From contig JAIOAX010000033.1 in assembly GCA_019873645.1 (NCBI GenBank), positions 1-52,700 of the forward strand: a DNA stretch of 52,700 nt, given 5' to 3'. Positions within the stretch are counted from its first letter, which is position 1. Every line of letters begins with the position of its first letter. The position numbers were made by a program, and so were the translations under genes. Of this stretch, positions 50,464 through 52,700 are shown piece after piece. Below the pieces are notes generated by a model. That model was not told the origin of the DNA and ran no database searches. It saw nothing but the letters and a program-made list of their open reading frames with translations. The stretch is from Chloroflexota bacterium. GTDB lineage: Bacteria; Chloroflexota; Anaerolineae; B4-G1; SLSP01.

Positions 50464-51438
50464 CTAACCCAAATCGCGGCCTTTGCCGGAGTCGCTGATG
50501 GTGACAAGCTCTTCCGGGTACGGCGCGAAGAACGTTTGGCGGGACAGGTACGGCTCTTTGAAACGCGCGATCCATACGCCGAGCAGGCTGACCGGCACGC
50601 TCAACGGCACTTTCTCGGCGCGATATTTCTCCAGTGCATCCAGGAAGTAGGCTTTTTCAGCGGAGGTAAGTTTGTCGGAGAAGTAGCCGAGCGCGTGCAT
50701 CAGGACATTGATGCCGGCTGTGCGCCGTGCGGGATGAGCCAACGCCTTCCACAGGTGCGTTTCGTAAGCGGCGATGACTTCGGCAGGCGGCTTTTTCTCG
50801 CGGTTGGCAACGAGCGGTCCCATCAGGCGCAGTTGGCTTTCACTGTAGGCCATCAGCAGCAGCTTGTTGTCACTGTGAAAGCGCACCAGTTCGCCCATTG
50901 AGCCGGTGGCTTTGACCGCGCGGAAATCCGCCAGCGTGAACAGGCGCGTGAGGAAATGCTCGCGGATGGTGAAGTTGGTCAGCCGCCCTTCTTCCTCGAC
51001 CGGCAGGTGTCCGAAGCGCTCAAGCACGGCCTGCGCGAAGAAGCCGCGCCCCTTGTTGGTGGAGGCCGTGCCCTTTTCGACGCCCCGGTAGACCTTCACA
51101 TCCTTGATGCCGCACGAGGGCGAGCGGCCTTTGAGGATGAAACCGTCAACCTCCGTGAGCGCGGTGAGGTATGTTGCGGCGAAGGCGCGCATCTTCTCGG
51201 TTACATCTGCACCGGTGGCCGGCTGGAGCAGGCGTGGCTCATTGTTGATGAGGACAATCCGTATTGGGTCGCGCGGCACGCCCAGGCCGATTTCGACTTC
51301 CGCGCAGACCGGCAAGTAGGTGACGTAGGGTTTGAGTTGCTCCACGAATGGATCAGGAATCGTCACGCCGTTGTAGCGGCAGGCGGCGAAACCCAGGCAT
51401 TGGCTGATGACGATGGTGGGGCGGTGAAAGAGTTTCAT
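50464..51438 (-). CDS. DUF523/DUF1722 (YbgA-type) protein
   Basis: 324 residues: DUF523 N-terminal part (SQCLGFAACRYNGVTIPDPF, with PVCAEVEIGLGVPRDPI) and DUF1722/YbgA C-terminal part (HSDNKLLLMAYSESQLRLMG). Cys residues at SQC, ACR and SPSCG could bind metal or a cluster. YbgA homologues sit next to photolyase genes in enterobacteria; the molecular function is unknown. ATG 51438 is picked over an upstream GTG for spacing to AGGAAGTG. The first 75 bases are duplicated at 52394-52471. Confidence 0.88.
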   Translation of the reverse strand: MKLFHRPTIVISQCLGFAACRYNGVTIPDPFVEQLKPYVTYLPVCAEVEIGLGVPRDPIRIVLINNEPRLLQPATGADVTEKMRAFAATYLTALTEVDGFILKGRSPSCGIKDVKVYRGVEKGTASTNKGRGFFAQAVLERFGHLPVEEEGRLTNFTIREHFLTRLFTLADFRAVKATGSMGELVRFHSDNKLLLMAYSESQLRLMGPLVANREKKPPAEVIAAYETHLWKALAHPARRTAGINVLMHALGYFSDKLTSAEKAYFLDALEKYRAEKVPLSVPVSLLGVWIARFKEPYLSRQTFFAPYPEELVTISDSGKGRDLG

Positions 51439-51442
51439 ACGG
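51365..51442 (-). repeat. direct repeat, left copy (5' end of the DUF523 gene)
   Basis: 78 bp, 74 identical to 52394-52471 at a constant offset of 1029. It brackets the nucleotidyltransferase pair. Confidence 0.9.
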
Positions 51443-51450
51443 TACACTTC

Positions 51451-52095
51451 CTATTGTGCCGCGCGTTGACGAGTAGCCTCAATTTTAGCTTGACTCTTGA
51501 GGGTCTGCCAGAATTCGACGACGTCCTGGCCGAGTAACGCGGCGCGTTGGTCAATGTAGGTTTCATCCAGGGGACGATTGAGAGTTGTCGCCAGTCCGAG
51601 GTAGTAGAAGGTCAGCATTTCGTAAATGTCATCTTCGTGCTTGCGTGAACGGCCCTCGGCCCAGGCCATCAGCTTGCCGATAATGACATCTTCAGGCCTG
51701 GCGCACCACACTTCAAATGTCAAGTCGCCTAAACTAATAATCTGGCGCACACGGTTTTCAAAGGCGTGACGGTACCGCGAAACCATTGTCAGGGGAATCA
51801 AGTCGGCTTTTTCGCCCCGTTCACCATCAATGATATTGAACATAATGCCTGAAGCAACGGACTGCCGCATCTGATAAGGATCGGCATAGTAGCGCGGCGG
51901 GGGATATGCTTCAGCCAGCGCCTCGATATGGGCATCGTCTAGATTGACAACAATATCAATATCGTAGGTAACACGGGTGATGCCATACACTGTACCCGCA
52001 AAGGCGCCGATGATCATATAAGGGATGTCGAGTGACTCAAGTGTTTTCAGAATGTCGAGGAATAAACTTAGATCGGGGTTGCCGCTCTTTGGCAT
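51451..52095 (-). CDS. nucleotidyltransferase-fold protein
   Basis: 214 residues with a minimal nucleotidyltransferase fold: IPYMIIGAFAGTVYGITRVT then the metal-binding DIDIVVNL (Asp-x-Asp). C-terminal helical half (EDVIIGKLMAWAEGRSRKHE). Looks like AbiEii/DUF-type nucleotidyltransferases that act as toxins or partners. Its start overlaps the small upstream gene by 59 nt, which means coupled expression. ATG 52095. Placement between direct repeats suggests it was acquired. Confidence 0.8.
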   Translation of the reverse strand: MPKSGNPDLSLFLDILKTLESLDIPYMIIGAFAGTVYGITRVTYDIDIVVNLDDAHIEALAEAYPPPRYYADPYQMRQSVASGIMFNIIDGERGEKADLIPLTMVSRYRHAFENRVRQIISLGDLTFEVWCARPEDVIIGKLMAWAEGRSRKHEDDIYEMLTFYYLGLATTLNRPLDETYIDQRAALLGQDVVEFWQTLKSQAKIEATRQRAAQ

Positions 52096-52294
52096 GGTCT
52101 AGTTCCTCCAGTAACTTAAGGTTGAGTTCAATCCAACTGAGATCGGGATAAAGGCGCCGCAAGCGCCCGCGCATTAGCCCAACGGCCAATTCCCGCGCGC
52201 TTAACATCAGGCGAATACGTTCTCCGGGCGTCAGGCTGGCCAGTAGCCGCAATTGGTCTATATCTATCGGGCCAAAAGTATAGGTCTCGACCAT
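52037..52294 (-). CDS. small partner of the nucleotidyltransferase
   Basis: 85 residues, helical, basic (LTPGERIRLMLSARELAVGL, then MRGRLRRLYPDLSWIELNLK). ATG 52294 follows GAGGAGATA. Family not recognised; its overlap with the nucleotidyltransferase and size fit an antitoxin or adaptor. Confidence 0.75.
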   Translation of the reverse strand: MVETYTFGPIDIDQLRLLASLTPGERIRLMLSARELAVGLMRGRLRRLYPDLSWIELNLKLLEELDHAKERQPRSKFIPRHSENT

Positions 52295-52393
52295 TATCTC
52301 CTCTCTGCGCTCAATCAACTATAGCTCTTCTCCTTCAGATACATAGATGTTTGCTTCCGTCTCTATAATACCACAAATGCATCGGGGGGCATT

Positions 52394-52471
52394 ACGCCGT
52401 TGTAGCGGCAGGCGGCGAAGCCCAGGCATTGGCTGATGACGATGGTGGGGCGGGGGAAGGGTTTCATACGG
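52394..52471 (-). pseudogene. fragment of the DUF523 gene 5' end (right copy)
   Basis: Would encode MKPFPRPTIVISQCLGFAAC and then stops matching. 74 of 78 bases match 51365-51442. It keeps its start codon, which overlaps the antitoxin remnant stop (ATGA). Confidence 0.88.
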
Positions 52472-52592
52472 CGGGTTGGGTTGCTGGCCGCGGCCGGCGG
52501 GTGGAGAGGTTGGGCCGGGGCAAGGATTTATCCGGCTTCTGCAACAAGACTTCGAGGGGGATGTCTAGTCCGGCGTGCAGGGCGCGAATTGT
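52464..52592 (-). pseudogene. C-terminal remnant of a HigA-type antitoxin
   Basis: 42 codons before the stop read TIRALHAGLDIPLEVLLQ then a Pro/Arg-rich tail, which is the usual end of HigA-like HTH antitoxins (RALHxxLGIPxEVLL). The upstream part is cut off by the IS3-type end at 52590, so it lacks its HTH. Inference from the tail only. Confidence 0.6.
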
Positions 52593-52700
52593 AGTGCGCC
52601 CCCAAAGTTGGACAGGTTAGAAAATGAACTATCATGTCAAACAAAGGAGGGCTATTATGACACGACGACGTACATTTACTGCACAATTCAAAGCACAAGT
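52590..52700 (+). mobile_element. left end of an IS3-family insertion sequence
   Basis: Begins with TG and the IS3-like terminal inverted repeat core GCGCCCCCAAAGTTGGACA (52597-52615 region). The element continues off the window. It interrupts the antitoxin remnant. Confidence 0.82.
52657..52700 (+). CDS. IS3-family transposase OrfA, 5' part
   Basis: MTRRRTFTAQFKAQ..., the usual N-terminus of IS3 OrfA (HTH_Tnp_1 domain). AAAGGAGG precedes ATG 52657. Cut by the window end. OrfB would follow with a frameshift. Confidence 0.85.
   Translation, partial: MTRRRTFTAQFKAQ

Overview
The window looks like a piece of a chromosome from a member of the Chloroflexota (probably an Anaerolineae-like lineage). 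This is an inference from gene content and style, not from a marker-gene search. The clues are Thr-Pro-rich linkers on exported proteins, LuxR-type regulators fused to sensor domains, many GT4 glycosyltransferases, a split secE-nusG-rplKAJL block that is not followed by rpoBC, and gene spacers packed with short tandem repeats. Most of it is ordinary, densely packed core genome with sigma70-type promoters; a mobile-element scar begins at the right edge.

Layout. 1-230: 50-bp tandem repeat. 346-3669 (+): M24 peptidase, lipid-A-type acyltransferase, tsaD. 3739-6065 (-): GT4 glycosyltransferase and site-2 protease. 6289-10378 (-): tRNA-Thr/Tyr/Thr/Trp, secE, nusG, rplK, rplA, an L10-leader attenuator, rplJ, rplL. 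10487-11773 (-): cytosolic glycoside-hydrolase-like protein. 11925-20076 (+): surface-glycan cluster with six glycosyltransferase genes and three of the four enzymes that make GDP-D-glycero-alpha-D-manno-heptose. 20147-25189 (-): RelE-type toxin/antitoxin, phospholipase D-like lipoprotein-like protein, a small unknown protein, an array of 23 short hairpins, a dual-specificity phosphatase and a REC-GAF-histidine kinase. 25288-29877 (-): HerA-like ATPase, lipoprotein polysaccharide deacetylase, anti-sigma and ECF sigma factor. 29962-37309 (+): tRNA-Leu, ftsY, prfB with its programmed frameshift, a coiled-coil/PH-like/zinc-ribbon protein, tilS, a deoxynucleoside kinase, and a LuxR-HTH/TM/Kelch membrane regulator. 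37362-40511 (-): Thr-Pro-rich membrane protein, adenylate cyclase, flavodoxin. 40621-48517 (-): complete Opp/Dpp-type ABC operon with its LacI-type regulator, promoter, operator, internal hairpin and terminator. 48605-52294 (-): gamma-glutamyltransferase, DUF523/DUF1722 protein, nucleotidyltransferase plus small partner. 52394-52700: duplicated gene fragment, antitoxin remnant and the left end of an IS3-family element.

How the parts work together. The glycan cluster, the acyltransferase, the deacetylase and the extra GT4 point to a decorated cell surface. The LacI regulator very probably controls the Opp operon through a dyad just downstream of a strong promoter. Signalling is rich: an ECF sigma/anti-sigma pair, a hybrid kinase, a class III cyclase and the Kelch regulator.

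The most unusual signals are outside the genes. Two unrelated repeat arrays (1-210 and 22213-22817) are built from hairpins of the same geometry (7-bp stem, 3-nt loop), the second with compensatory base changes. Several families of short spacer repeats (8-bp N5AAC words, 10-bp ARCRGATTNA words, GATTC words) sit mostly just 5' of start codons and in the same orientation as the gene, and in two places they supply the stop codon of the preceding gene.
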